Of a DNA stretch of 64,000 nucleotides, positions 1 through 8,988 are shown in pieces. A program made the position numbers and the translations under genes. Source of the stretch: Candidatus Gastranaerophilales bacterium (GTDB lineage Bacteria > Cyanobacteriota > Vampirovibrionia > Gastranaerophilales > Gastranaerophilaceae); contig CALUYE010000003.1 in the NCBI GenBank assembly GCA_944324945.1, positions 62,001-126,000 on the forward strand. The letters are read 5' to 3'. Each line of letters starts with the position of its first letter. Position 1 is the first letter of the stretch. The notes under the pieces were generated by a model that saw only the letters and a program-made list of their open reading frames with translations, had not been told where the DNA came from and ran no database searches.

Positions 1-87
1 TTTTGAAGGCTGCGGATTTTGAGTAAATACACCCCTGTTTTTAACCGAAGCAAAATTAGCAAACCCTGAAATTTGCGGAATTCTCAT
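1..87 (-). CDS. N-terminus of an unidentified protein (partial, runs off the window)
   Basis: An ATG at 87 (reverse strand) opens a frame of 29 codons that runs without a stop to the window edge. The peptide starts MRIPQISGFANF and is rich in Asn, Gln, Phe and small residues, with no signal peptide in what is visible. A purine-rich GAGACGAG lies just upstream of the ATG. It would be transcribed divergently from sbcD. The composition resembles the low-complexity N-termini of other proteins in this window, but nothing here identifies a family. The visible piece is too short for more than a tentative gene call. Confidence 0.4.
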   Translation of the reverse strand, partial: MRIPQISGFANFASVKNRGVFTQNPQPSK

Positions 88-271
88 ACTCGTCTCTTTT
101 CTATTTTAAACAACACAAACTAATTATATTTTTATATATTATATCAAATAATTATTTAAAAATCCATAATTTAATTAAAGTATTACAAAAACGAAATAGA
201 GTATTTAATACACTTTTAAGCTTATTAAACAACAAATTTATAAGTAATCATATTTATGTTTAAATATTTTT

Positions 272-1399
272 ATGAAGATATTACATCTTGGCGACCTGCA
301 CATAGGAAAAAGAGTTAATGACTTTTCAATGCTTGAAGATCAGGAATTTGTTCTCAATCAGGCAACTTCGCTTATCAAAAAAGAAAAAATAAAAGCTTTA
401 TTAATATCGGGAGATGTTTTTGATAAGCCTGTTGCGTCAATTGAAGCTATTAATCTTTTTTGTAAATTTCTTGAAGATGTAAATAAATTAAATACAAAAA
501 TATATATAATCCCGGGCAATCACGACAATAGCGAAAGATTAAACTATTTATCTTCCTTTGCCCAAAAATCGGATATTTATTTTGCAAAAACTTTTGAAGG
601 CGAAATTCAAAAGTATAATTTAGATAATGAAATTGTTATTTATTTAATGCCTTATCTTTATCCTGCAATAATTAAAAAATATTATCCCGATATTGAATTT
701 AAATCATACAACGATGCAATTAAAAAAGTTGTTGACGATATCAAACTTGATAACAAAAAAACAAATATCCTTGTTGCGCATCAATTTGTAACAGGTAAAA
801 ATCAAAAAATCATTCACTCCGAAAGTGAACAAAAGCAGGCAGGATTAATTGATGAAATAAATTGCGACATATTTAAAAAATTTGACTACACAGCCTTAGG
901 ACACTTACACTGCGCGCAAAGCGCAGGATATAAAAACATCAGATACAGCGGCTCTATTTTAAAGTATTCTCTTTCCGAAATAAATCAAAAGAAAGTATTT
1001 ACAATACTTGATATTAAAGATAAAAAAATAACGCTTGATTTTAAAGATATTGAATTTTTAAGAGATATCAAATGCTACAGAGGGAAATTAAACGAATTTT
1101 TAAACAAAGATTTTTATTCAAAAATCAAAACCGATGATTACATTTATTTTATTTTGGAAGACGAAGGGATAATTGATGCAAAAAAAGAATTATCAACAAT
1201 TTATCCAAACATTATGCTTTTAGAATTTGACAATGATTTTACAAGAAATTTGAATAATATTGAATTTAAAAACAAAAAAGAAAATTTATCCTCTGAAGAA
1301 TTGTTTTTTGATTTTTTTGAAACACAAACAAACAGCAAAATAAATGATTTTCAAAAAAAATTAATTATTGATTGTTTTAATAATAAGGAGACAATCTGA
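272..1399 (+). CDS. sbcD: Exonuclease SbcCD, nuclease subunit SbcD
   Basis: Mre11/SbcD-type metallophosphoesterase that forms the Mn-dependent nuclease of the SbcCD complex, which opens hairpins and trims blocked DNA ends. The 375-residue protein has the calcineurin-like motifs in order: GDLHIGK near residue 7, GDVFD near 47, GNHDN near 82, then AHQ and a GHLH motif in the middle. The length is normal for SbcD. The stop overlaps the ATG of sbcC by one base, with an AAGGAG site inside the 3' end, so the two are translationally coupled. No Shine-Dalgarno is visible before the ATG at 272; the upstream 180 bases are extremely AT-rich. Confidence 0.93.
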   Translation: MKILHLGDLHIGKRVNDFSMLEDQEFVLNQATSLIKKEKIKALLISGDVFDKPVASIEAINLFCKFLEDVNKLNTKIYIIPGNHDNSERLNYLSSFAQKSDIYFAKTFEGEIQKYNLDNEIVIYLMPYLYPAIIKKYYPDIEFKSYNDAIKKVVDDIKLDNKKTNILVAHQFVTGKNQKIIHSESEQKQAGLIDEINCDIFKKFDYTALGHLHCAQSAGYKNIRYSGSILKYSLSEINQKKVFTILDIKDKKITLDFKDIEFLRDIKCYRGKLNEFLNKDFYSKIKTDDYIYFILEDEGIIDAKKELSTIYPNIMLLEFDNDFTRNLNNIEFKNKKENLSSEELFFDFFETQTNSKINDFQKKLIIDCFNNKETI

Positions 1400-3957
1400 T
1401 GCGCCCTTTAAAACTTGTTATTCAAGCGTTTGGAAGTTATTCAAAAAAAGAAGAAATAGATTTTTCAACCCTTGGAAAATCAAACATTTTCCTGATTACG
1501 GGAAACACGGGAAGCGGCAAAACAACAATTTTTGATGCAATTTGTTTTGCGCTTTTTAATACTTCATCGGGAAGCTTTAGGGGAAATAATTTCTTAAGAA
1601 GCCATTATGCAAAAGACGATACAAAAAGCTTTGTTGAATTTGAATTTATTTTTAATGATAAAACTTATAAAATCATAAGATCACCGCAATATCAAAGAAA
1701 AAAACTAAAAGGCGAAGGAATAATTAAAGAAAATGCGGCTGCTGAATTATATTTACCCAATGGAGAAATAATATACGGCGTAAATGAAGTAAATGAATAT
1801 ATAATCAACCTTTTAGGATTAAACCATGCGCAATTTTCAAGAATTGCACTATTGGCGCAAGGAGAATTTTTAAAACTTTTAAATTCTTCAACGAACGAAA
1901 GAAGCGAGATTTTTAGAAATATTTTCAATACGCAAAATTTCCTTACTTTTCAAAACAATTTAAAAGATGAATTTTTAAAATATAAAAATATTATCGCAGA
2001 CATCCAAAAATCAATAGCTCAATACGTTTGCCAGATTAAAACATCTGATGAAGAATTTTTAAATATAATAAACAACTTCAACCAAACAAATATCGAATTG
2101 GATTTAATAATTAAAAACTTAAAACAAGCAAATAAGGAAAATGATAAAAAATTAAAAAACTACCAAAAAGAACTTGATAAATCATCAAAAGAATATAAAA
2201 AACTCTATGATGTTTATCAAAAAATATTATCAAAAAACAACCTTCTTAAAAGAAAAATAGAAACCGTTAATGAAATTGAAACCCAAAAAGCGATTTTTGA
2301 AGATATAAAAAAGGAATATATTTCTCTTGATAGAAAAAATATCGAAATAAAACAACTTGAATTTGAAATTAATAAATTAAACAATGACAAACAAAAAGCT
2401 AAAGAAATTATTCTAAACGAAGAAAATTACAATAAAAATAAAACAAAATACGAAAACTTAAAAGAAAAAGAAGTCAAATTAACAAAAGAACTTGAGGATA
2501 TAAAATTTGAATTTTTAAGATTCAAGTATTTTGAAATTGAAAAATTAAACAATGAACTAAATACCAAAAGATTAAAATTAACGGAATTAAAAAAAGAATT
2601 TGATAATAAAAATATAATTTACTGTAAAAATTACGATATTTATTTATCATCCCAAGCGGGAATTCTTGCCAAAAATCTTAAAAATAACACTCCATGTCCT
2701 GTCTGCGGTTCAAAAATTCACCCAAAACCCGCCAAAATATTAAATGATGATATTTCAAAAGAATTTTTAAACAAATTAAAAGAAGAACTTGAAGAGAATC
2801 AAAAAACACTTGATAAAATATCTCTTGATTGTTCTTTGTTGATTGAAAAACAAAAAATAAAAAAAGAAGATTTTGAAAAATATAAAAAAGAAATTAACAC
2901 AAAAAAAGAAATCAATTTAAACGAAAATGTTTTAAGCATTGATTTTGAAAATAAAATCAAAGAAATATCAAAAAATATTGAAGAAAATAAGCTTAAAATA
3001 AACGAAATAAATATCCTAAACACATCCCTTAAAACAAAAATAAACACTCTGAAATCTCAAATTAAAGAAGCTGATATAAATAAAATAATAAAAACTTACG
3101 ATGATTTAAATTTAAAATTAAATATTTTAAATAAAGAAAAAAATGAAATTTTAAGTAACTACGAAAAGCAAAATTTAAAACTAACGAGTCTGATTTCAAA
3201 CAACGATATGCTTGATAAACAATTAAGCGAATTAAACGATATAAACGAAAAAGAAATGGAAAAAACCGAAACAGAACTTCAAAAAACAAATGAAAATATC
3301 GATTTATACAATTCAAAAATTAAAAACATAAGTCTAATTAAAGGAATAAACGATGATATTGAGCAAAATTTAATATCAAAAACCAAAGACTATAATAAAA
3401 ATTATGAATTTTATAATTCATATAAGCTTTTATGCGATTGCGCAAACGGAAATTTAAAAGGCAAACAAAAAATAACTTTTGAGCAATACATTCAAAGCTA
3501 TTACCTTGATTTGGTTTTAATTGAAGCAAACAAAATCCTAAAGACGTTAACAAAAGGACGTTTTCAATTTTTAAGAAATAAAGATACATCAAAAACCCAA
3601 ACAAAAACAGGGCTTGATATTGAAATTATGGATTTTTATACATATAAAACAAGAAGTACAAAAACTCTCTCAGGGGGCGAAAGCTTTATGGCATCTTTAT
3701 CTTTAGCGCTTGGTTTATCTGTTACGGTTTCTAATTTATCAGGAGCTAAAAATATAGATGTGCTTTTTATTGATGAAGGTTTTGGGACGCTTGACAGCGA
3801 AAGCCTTGATGTTGCGATTAATCAAATAATTGATTTGTGTTTAAACAACAGAATCGTAGGAATTATTTCACACATTGAAGAACTAAAAAACAAAATCCAA
3901 AATCAAATAAAAACAATAAAAACCCAAAGCGGCTCACACATTGAAACAAACTTTTGA
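1399..3957 (+). CDS. sbcC: Exonuclease SbcCD, ATPase subunit SbcC
   Basis: Rad50-like SMC-family ATPase partner of SbcD. The head is split in the usual way: a Walker A motif GNTGSGKTT near residue 35 at the N-terminus, and an ABC signature LSGGESF followed by a Walker B FIDEGFGTLD near the C-terminus. Between them are long Lys/Glu-rich coiled coils interrupted by a zinc-hook CPVCG near residue 433, through which two SbcC molecules dimerise. At 852 residues it is shorter than many SbcC proteins, mainly because the coils are short. It follows sbcD directly and shares one base with it. Identification is firm. Confidence 0.93.
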   Translation: MRPLKLVIQAFGSYSKKEEIDFSTLGKSNIFLITGNTGSGKTTIFDAICFALFNTSSGSFRGNNFLRSHYAKDDTKSFVEFEFIFNDKTYKIIRSPQYQRKKLKGEGIIKENAAAELYLPNGEIIYGVNEVNEYIINLLGLNHAQFSRIALLAQGEFLKLLNSSTNERSEIFRNIFNTQNFLTFQNNLKDEFLKYKNIIADIQKSIAQYVCQIKTSDEEFLNIINNFNQTNIELDLIIKNLKQANKENDKKLKNYQKELDKSSKEYKKLYDVYQKILSKNNLLKRKIETVNEIETQKAIFEDIKKEYISLDRKNIEIKQLEFEINKLNNDKQKAKEIILNEENYNKNKTKYENLKEKEVKLTKELEDIKFEFLRFKYFEIEKLNNELNTKRLKLTELKKEFDNKNIIYCKNYDIYLSSQAGILAKNLKNNTPCPVCGSKIHPKPAKILNDDISKEFLNKLKEELEENQKTLDKISLDCSLLIEKQKIKKEDFEKYKKEINTKKEINLNENVLSIDFENKIKEISKNIEENKLKINEINILNTSLKTKINTLKSQIKEADINKIIKTYDDLNLKLNILNKEKNEILSNYEKQNLKLTSLISNNDMLDKQLSELNDINEKEMEKTETELQKTNENIDLYNSKIKNISLIKGINDDIEQNLISKTKDYNKNYEFYNSYKLLCDCANGNLKGKQKITFEQYIQSYYLDLVLIEANKILKTLTKGRFQFLRNKDTSKTQTKTGLDIEIMDFYTYKTRSTKTLSGGESFMASLSLALGLSVTVSNLSGAKNIDVLFIDEGFGTLDSESLDVAINQIIDLCLNNRIVGIISHIEELKNKIQNQIKTIKTQSGSHIETNF

Positions 3958-4007
3958 GATGTTTTTGTGATAAAATGATTAAAAATTTTTTAATTGTGGA
4001 GGTATAA

Positions 4008-5216
4008 ATGAAAAATATAAGAAAAATAACGGATGATTTATACTATATCGGCCAAAATGACAGAAGAATAAATCTTTTTGAAAACGTATACCCTGTTCCC
4101 GATGGCGTTTCATATAATTCTTATTTTTTAGACGGTGAAAAAACCGTTCTTTTTGACACGGTTGATAAAAGCCAAAATGCACAATTTTTTGAAAATCTTG
4201 AAGGAATTTTAAACAAAAGACCGCTTGATTACTTTATAATTAATCATCTTGAACCCGATCACAGCGCTTTAATAAAAGAAGTTGTCGATAAATATAAAAA
4301 CGTAAAATTAATCTGCAATCAAAAAACCAAACAGATGCTTTTTCAATTTTTTGAATTTGAAAATGATATTGAATCCAATTTTCAAATTGTAAAAGAAGGA
4401 GATGTTATTAATATTAATAACCGCAAATTTACCTTTGTAATGGCTCCGATGGTACACTGGCCCGAAGTTATGGTTACTTATGATATGACGGATAAAATAT
4501 TGTTCTCGGCAGACGCCTTTGGCTCTTTTGGCGCGCTTGACGGCAATATTTTTGATTATGAAGTTGATATGGATAAAAAAATAGACGAATACAGAAGATA
4601 CTATTCAAATATAGTCGGAAAATACGGTGCTCAGGTCAATTCCCTTCTTAAAAAAGCATCAGAACTTGATATTAAAATGATTTGCCCCTTACATGGGTTA
4701 ATTTTAAAAGAAAGTATATCAAAATTAATCGACAAATATACAAAATGGGCAAATTATATCCCGGAAGAAAAATCGCTGACAATAGCCTACGCAAGCGTAT
4801 ACGGCGGAACGCAAAATGCGGTTGAAATATTAGCTTCAAAGCTAAGCCAAAACAATGTTAAAAATATAAAAATATTTGATGTATCAAAAACACATCATTC
4901 ATACATTTTAAGCGAATGTTTTAAAAGTTCCCATATTGTTATTGCAACAACAACTTACAATAACGGCATTTTTGTAAATATGGAGCATCTTTTAACCGAT
5001 TTAATAAAACACAATCTTCAAAACAGAACATTTGCACTTATCGATAACGGTTCATGGCTTCCAAACATCAAAGGATGCATAAAAACCATGTTATCAAGCC
5101 TTAAAGGCTCTAAATTTATTGAAAAAGAACTAACGATTAAATCCACTCTTAAAAAAGAGCAGGAAGAAGAACTTGATGAACTGGCAAAAGCAATAAGCAG
5201 CGATTTAAACAATTAA
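4008..5216 (+). CDS. Flavodiiron protein (oxygen or nitric oxide reductase)
   Basis: A 402-residue flavodiiron protein (FprA/ROO family), a cytoplasmic enzyme of anaerobes that reduces O2 to water or NO to N2O. The N-terminal metallo-beta-lactamase-like domain carries the di-iron ligands His80, Glu82 and Asp84 (HLEPDHS), a following His in MVHWPE, Asp in FSADAFG and a late His in CPLHG. From about residue 255 there is a flavodoxin-like FMN domain beginning with a YGGTQNA phosphate loop. There is no C-terminal rubredoxin, so an external electron donor is needed. An extended -10 (TGATAAAAT, 3968-3976) and a GGAGG precede the ATG. Which substrate it prefers cannot be read from sequence. Confidence 0.9.
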   Translation: MKNIRKITDDLYYIGQNDRRINLFENVYPVPDGVSYNSYFLDGEKTVLFDTVDKSQNAQFFENLEGILNKRPLDYFIINHLEPDHSALIKEVVDKYKNVKLICNQKTKQMLFQFFEFENDIESNFQIVKEGDVININNRKFTFVMAPMVHWPEVMVTYDMTDKILFSADAFGSFGALDGNIFDYEVDMDKKIDEYRRYYSNIVGKYGAQVNSLLKKASELDIKMICPLHGLILKESISKLIDKYTKWANYIPEEKSLTIAYASVYGGTQNAVEILASKLSQNNVKNIKIFDVSKTHHSYILSECFKSSHIVIATTTYNNGIFVNMEHLLTDLIKHNLQNRTFALIDNGSWLPNIKGCIKTMLSSLKGSKFIEKELTIKSTLKKEQEEELDELAKAISSDLNN

Positions 5217-5240
5217 AAAGCGGCCCAAAAGCCGCTTTTT
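5215..5240. terminator. Bidirectional intrinsic terminator
   Basis: The inverted repeat AAAAAGCGGC-(CCAAAA)-GCCGCTTTTT has a perfect GC-rich stem with A/T tracts on both sides, so it can stop transcription from either strand. It lies between the convergent flavodiiron and acyl-CoA synthetase genes and ends three bases before the stop codon of the latter. Confidence 0.85.
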
Positions 5241-5242
5241 AA

Positions 5243-6901
5243 TTATGCAGTTTGCATTTGTTTAACCTGTTTTCTTGAAACTTTTGAAATACCTGTTCTT
5301 GGAAGCGGAGTTCTGCTTATTAGAATCGTATTTGGTCTTTTATAACTTGATAATTCCTGCGATAATTTCTTAACTTCAGCTCTTATTACCTTTTCAAGCT
5401 CACTATCATCCTCATATTTATCTAAAATCTCTTTTGTGGGATGAATTTTTGCTACAATTTCTTCGCTTCCCTGTTTTGAACCTGTTTTTATTATATCGGA
5501 ATATACAACAATTTCTTCTATCATAGGGCTTTTTACCATAACTGCTTCAACTTCTTCAGGGAAAACTTTTTTTCCGCCCGATAGTACAATCATGTTTTTA
5601 ATTCTGCCTGTTATATAAACGTAACCCGATGAATCAATTCTTGCAATATCACCTGTTTTAAGCCATCCGTCAGAAGTTATTGTTTCTTTTGTAAGCTCGG
5701 GCTTATTGTAATAGCCTTTCATGATATTTTCGCCTCTTATTAACAATTCATGCGTATCTTTATCTAATTTTACTTCAATGTTTTTAATGGGTCTGCCGAC
5801 AGAACCGAGTTTTCTGTGTTTTTCGCTGTTCATGGTTGTAATCGGGCTTGATTCCGTTAAGCCGTACGCTTCATAGATTGGAATTCCTATATTTTCAAAA
5901 AACAAAGCAACATTCATATCCAAAGGTGCTCCGCCCGACATAAAACCTTTAAACTTGCCGCCAAACTGAGCTCTTAACTCTCTAAACATGATTTTTGATA
6001 TAGTATGATTTTTTAAAATCGAACAAAGCGTATATTTTAAATCAAACAGCATTTTTTTAAACTTCGGATACTGCTTAATTTGCGCCTCTAAAGTATTTTT
6101 CATTAATTTTAAAAACGCGGGAACAGCAACCATAAAAGTTATCTTCTTTTCCTGCATAACAGGAAGAATGTCTTTGGGTTTTAAGCTGTTTGAATAGTAT
6201 ATTGCAGCACCTTTATTTAAAAATGTCATAAATCCTACAGATATTTCAAATAAATGATTCATCGGAAGAATAGATAACATTGCATCATTTGAATCAAAAC
6301 TAAAACACTCGCCCACAGCTTGAACCTGCGAGAAAATATTCTTATAAGTTGTTTCAACCCCTTTAGGGTTTCCCGTTGTTCCTGAAGTATAAACAATAAG
6401 TGCTGTTTTATCAAAACCTCTGTGGCGCCATTTTCTCTCAGGCATATTATCGAGCGTGTGAAGATTAATATAATCCGTATTTGCACCTTTGCCGTCTATA
6501 ATTATTATATGTTCGATTGAAGGAATAATTTCTTTTAATTTAACGGCATCATCAAGATGCGCACTTGAAACAAGAATTACTCTCGGAAGACAATCGGATA
6601 ATATATGTTGCAATTCATGGATTGTTAATTTTATATCCAAAGGTACGCTTATTGCTCCTGCCAATATATTTGCAAATAACGTTGCACCCAATTCAGGCAT
6701 GGATTCTGATAAAATTGCAACTTTATCCCCTTTATTTATCCCGATTTCAATTAAATAGCTTGCAAGGCGTCTTGAGAGTATGCTTAAACCCTTGAAAGTC
6801 AATTCGTTCCATCCAAGGTTTGAGCGGATACCCAAAGCTATATGATTTTCCAGTGTTTTTGATCTTTGCTCCAAAAAGGCCAGTAAATTAGTTTTTTCCA
6901 T
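5243..6901 (-). CDS. AMP-binding enzyme, long-chain acyl-CoA synthetase-like
   Basis: Adenylate-forming enzyme of the ANL superfamily, 552 residues. It has the P-loop signature YTSGTTGNPKG, the adenine-binding YGLTESSP, the GWLKTGD and GRIKN hinge motifs, and a late catalytic Lys in GISKVSRK. It most resembles FadD-type fatty acyl-CoA or acyl-ACP synthetases, which activate fatty acids with ATP at the membrane. Substrate length cannot be inferred. The ATG is preceded by GAGGA about 12 bases upstream. The gene stands alone on its strand, with a terminator at its 3' end. Confidence 0.85.
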   Translation of the reverse strand: MEKTNLLAFLEQRSKTLENHIALGIRSNLGWNELTFKGLSILSRRLASYLIEIGINKGDKVAILSESMPELGATLFANILAGAISVPLDIKLTIHELQHILSDCLPRVILVSSAHLDDAVKLKEIIPSIEHIIIIDGKGANTDYINLHTLDNMPERKWRHRGFDKTALIVYTSGTTGNPKGVETTYKNIFSQVQAVGECFSFDSNDAMLSILPMNHLFEISVGFMTFLNKGAAIYYSNSLKPKDILPVMQEKKITFMVAVPAFLKLMKNTLEAQIKQYPKFKKMLFDLKYTLCSILKNHTISKIMFRELRAQFGGKFKGFMSGGAPLDMNVALFFENIGIPIYEAYGLTESSPITTMNSEKHRKLGSVGRPIKNIEVKLDKDTHELLIRGENIMKGYYNKPELTKETITSDGWLKTGDIARIDSSGYVYITGRIKNMIVLSGGKKVFPEEVEAVMVKSPMIEEIVVYSDIIKTGSKQGSEEIVAKIHPTKEILDKYEDDSELEKVIRAEVKKLSQELSSYKRPNTILISRTPLPRTGISKVSRKQVKQMQTA

Positions 6902-7006
6902 TTGGTAAATTCATCCTCTTTGATTCTATCTGTTTCAATAATTAATTATATATTATTTTACGAAAAAATAGTTTAAATATTTGTAAAATTTATATATTTT
7001 TAATGA

Positions 7007-7012
7007 TATAAT
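7007..7012 (+). promoter_or_regulatory. Candidate -10 element for the BFN-domain gene
   Basis: A perfect TATAAT hexamer sits 27 bases before the ATG at 7040, with an AAGGAG ribosome site between them. No convincing -35 hexamer is present at the usual distance, so only the -10 is called. Confidence 0.45.
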
Positions 7013-7039
7013 TTTTTTATTCACAAGGAGATTTAGTTA

Positions 7040-7552
7040 ATGATTGAAATGAGAGTAATGGGAATCGCACTTGATACGCGCTCAGGCTCACCCATTGTTG
7101 TATTAAACGATAAAGAAAACAGAAAAGCGCTTCCAATCTGGATAGGCTCCGCCGAAGCAAGCGCAATAATAAGAAAAATCGAAAACATTACATCAACACG
7201 CCCCATGACACATGATTTATTTATTTCAATTGCACAACAATCGGAATTTGAAATCACTAAAGTTGAAATTAACGATGTTGACGATCAAACATATTTTTCA
7301 ACCATATTTATGTACAACAAAGAACTTAACAAAACAATAGAAATAGATTCACGTCCGTCCGATGCCATTGCTATCGCGCTTCGCGCGGAAGTTCCGATTT
7401 ATGTTACGGATAACGTATTAGCGGTAGGACTTGTTTCAACCGATCTTGAAAAAGACGAACAGGAAGCCCGCGAATTTAAAAACTTTATTAAAGATATTAA
7501 ACCTTCTGATTTTGAAAAACTCTTGAAGAAAAATTTTGAATCTGACCAGTAA
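7040..7552 (+). CDS. Bifunctional nuclease (BFN/DUF151) domain protein
   Basis: A 170-residue protein of the bifunctional nuclease family (PF02577), described as a nuclease acting on DNA and RNA in some bacteria and plants. Recognisable features are LPIWIGSAEASAI near residue 34, the RPMTHDL motif near 54 and SRPSDAIAIALR in the second half. The family is widespread in cyanobacteria and other phyla, and its physiological role is uncertain. AAGGAG before the ATG supports the start. It is a single-gene unit on a short AT-rich leader. Confidence 0.85.
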   Translation: MIEMRVMGIALDTRSGSPIVVLNDKENRKALPIWIGSAEASAIIRKIENITSTRPMTHDLFISIAQQSEFEITKVEINDVDDQTYFSTIFMYNKELNKTIEIDSRPSDAIAIALRAEVPIYVTDNVLAVGLVSTDLEKDEQEAREFKNFIKDIKPSDFEKLLKKNFESDQ

Positions 7553-7692
7553 AGTTACACATCCCGAATCAAAGCTGAAATTTCTTCTGTAGCTAAGTTT
7601 TTTAATATCATTTAAACCCAGAGAATAAAAAGTTGTATTATTTTTTCTGTCCATGGTATTTTATTAATGAGGATTTTAAAAAAGGCAAAATT

Positions 7693-7905
7693 ATGGGAAA
7701 AATTACAAAAGAAATGGGAATAATGGATATTGTTACACAACATCCTGAAACGCTTGAAATATTTGCTCAATACGGCATGGGTTGCATCGGCTGCGCAGCT
7801 GCAAGATTTGAAAACCTTGAAGCAGGTGCAAAAGTCCATGGCATTGATGTTGATGCTATGGTTGATGCAATGAATGAAGTTATCGAAAAAAGTGCTGGAC
7901 AATAA
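7693..7905 (+). CDS. DUF1858 domain small protein
   Basis: A 70-residue protein made up almost entirely of a DUF1858 domain: ITKEMGIMDIV, then HPETLEIFAQYGMGCIGCAAA, with a CxxC pair in the conserved position. Relatives occur alone or next to redox proteins in anaerobes, and the CxxC suggests a redox or metal-binding role. That is inference; no reaction is known. I place the start at 7693 because the family homology begins there and AAAGG lies a few bases upstream. An in-frame ATG at 7633 would add an atypical aromatic-rich extension. Confidence 0.8.
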   Translation: MGKITKEMGIMDIVTQHPETLEIFAQYGMGCIGCAAARFENLEAGAKVHGIDVDAMVDAMNEVIEKSAGQ

Positions 7906-7959
7906 TTTTTTTTTATTGTAATATTTAAAAGCATTGAAAAGCTTGATAATTCAATATTT

Positions 7960-8046
7960 GCCCTGGTGGTGGAATCGGTAGACACGTTGGACTTAAAATC
8001 CAATGAGGCTAATAACTTCGTGCCAGTTCAAGTCTGGCCCAGGGCA
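7960..8046 (+). tRNA. tRNA-Leu (anticodon UAA)
   Basis: An 87-base class II tRNA. The acceptor arm GCCCTGG pairs with CCAGGGC, followed by discriminator A at 8046. The anticodon stem TTGGA/TCCAA encloses the loop CTTAAAA, giving anticodon TAA, which reads UUA leucine codons. A long variable arm follows, and a TPsiC arm with GTTCAAG is present. The 3' CCA is not encoded. A strong terminator lies nine bases downstream, so this is a single-tRNA transcript. Confidence 0.96.
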
Positions 8047-8054
8047 ATTTTATA

Positions 8055-8082
8055 AAAAACTCCCGCGTAACGGGAGTTTTTT
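8055..8082 (+). terminator. Intrinsic terminator of tRNA-Leu
   Basis: The inverted repeat AAAAACTCCCG-(CGTAA)-CGGGAGTTTTTT starts nine bases after the tRNA. The stem is perfect and ends in a T run. The leading A tract means it can also act on the convergent gene ending at 8112. Confidence 0.9.
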
Positions 8083-8111
8083 AGTAATTAATTTTTTATG
8101 GAAACTAAATT

Positions 8112-8513
8112 TTAAGCTTCTTGAGCTTTTTGAGTTTCATCTTCAAGGGTTGATAATATTTCGCTATCCGCTGAATCATTATCATACATATTTAATATTG
8201 AACTGATTCCAAGAATTGTTAACCCGCCGCCTGTTGCTGAAATACCGGTTGACGTAGTCATAGCAAGTATAGCTTCCATGGAATCTTCCTGAGCGTCCAA
8301 TTTTTCTTGCGCTGTTGAATTTTCATCTTTTAAAACTTTATCTGCTTCAAAAAGTTTACTTGCACCAAGTGCAAAACCGCCAACAGCAAGTGCCGTACCA
8401 AAGCCCGGACACAAAAGCGACCCTGCCATCAAAGCTGCAGAAACCGCTCTTTTATTATCATCCTTAAACATAGTCTTCAAACCACTCGTAACAGACCCGA
8501 TAATACTCGTCAT
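8112..8513 (-). CDS. Small hypothetical protein with a hydrophobic glycine-rich core
   Basis: A 133-residue protein that I do not recognise. Residues about 22-52 form an Ala/Gly-rich hydrophobic stretch with a Cys-Pro-Gly (SLLCPGFG), which could be one or two membrane passes. A charged Asp/Glu/Lys segment follows, then a second Gly/Thr/Ser-rich stretch (residues about 85-107) and an acidic tail. There is no signal peptide. A good AGGAG site before the ATG supports it as a real gene. The two-hydrophobic-patch pattern would also fit an amphipathic small protein such as a bacteriocin-like or membrane-perturbing peptide, but no processing motif or immunity gene is seen, so function is left open. 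Confidence 0.6.
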   Translation of the reverse strand: MTSIIGSVTSGLKTMFKDDNKRAVSAALMAGSLLCPGFGTALAVGGFALGASKLFEADKVLKDENSTAQEKLDAQEDSMEAILAMTTSTGISATGGGLTILGISSILNMYDNDSADSEILSTLEDETQKAQEA

Positions 8514-8988
8514 ATCTCTTCTCTCCTCTTAAAATGTGTATATGTTTTATATACTTATAAAATATTTTTTATTCAAAAAATTGCTTTTTTAATTAAAAAA
8601 TGTTAAAAAATGTAAATAAAATTCAAATATTATTTTTCATGCTAAAAATTGTTCTATGCACAAATAATGAAAAATATGAAATAATTATTAAGAAATATTA
8701 ATAAAATATGTTTAACTATTGCTTAATGTTCGGTATGTTTAGATAAATAATTATAAAAAAATGATGTCTAAATCAAATAATGTAAGACAAACTTCAAAAA
8801 AAATGATAATATAACAAAGCAAGTGTTTAAAAAGGCATTTGAAATAATATAAAAGCAAATATTAATAAATAACCATATAAATTTCGTAATAAAAGTTAAA
8901 ATTAACAACAAAAAAAAGTCAATTTTTATAAAACAAAAGTTTTTATAAATATATATGTAGTAGTGTGTAATGTTATTGGAGGAACACA
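8514..8988. other. 475-bp AT-rich divergent intergenic region
   Basis: This separates the small hypothetical gene (minus) from the HEAT-repeat gene (plus). I see no open frame with a ribosome site, no terminator and no clear -35/-10 pair. It contains a short direct repeat of TTTTATAAA around 8926-8950 and a GGAGG just before the ATG at 8989. The length suggests a long 5' leader or a regulatory region for one of the two genes. Confidence 0.5.

Noticed and set aside
2799-3604. Reverse-strand open frames within sbcC
   Set aside because: They are Phe/Leu/Ile-rich mirror frames of the Lys/Glu-rich coiled coil and have no ribosome sites.
7633-7692. N-terminal extension of the DUF1858 protein
   Set aside because: The extra 20 residues are aromatic-rich and unlike the family; the ATG at 7693 has a nearby AAAGG and matches the domain start.
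8926-8950. Repeated TTTTATAAA as a CRISPR- or iteron-like repeat
   Set aside because: Only two short AT-rich copies; no regular spacing or conserved unit beyond what base composition would give.
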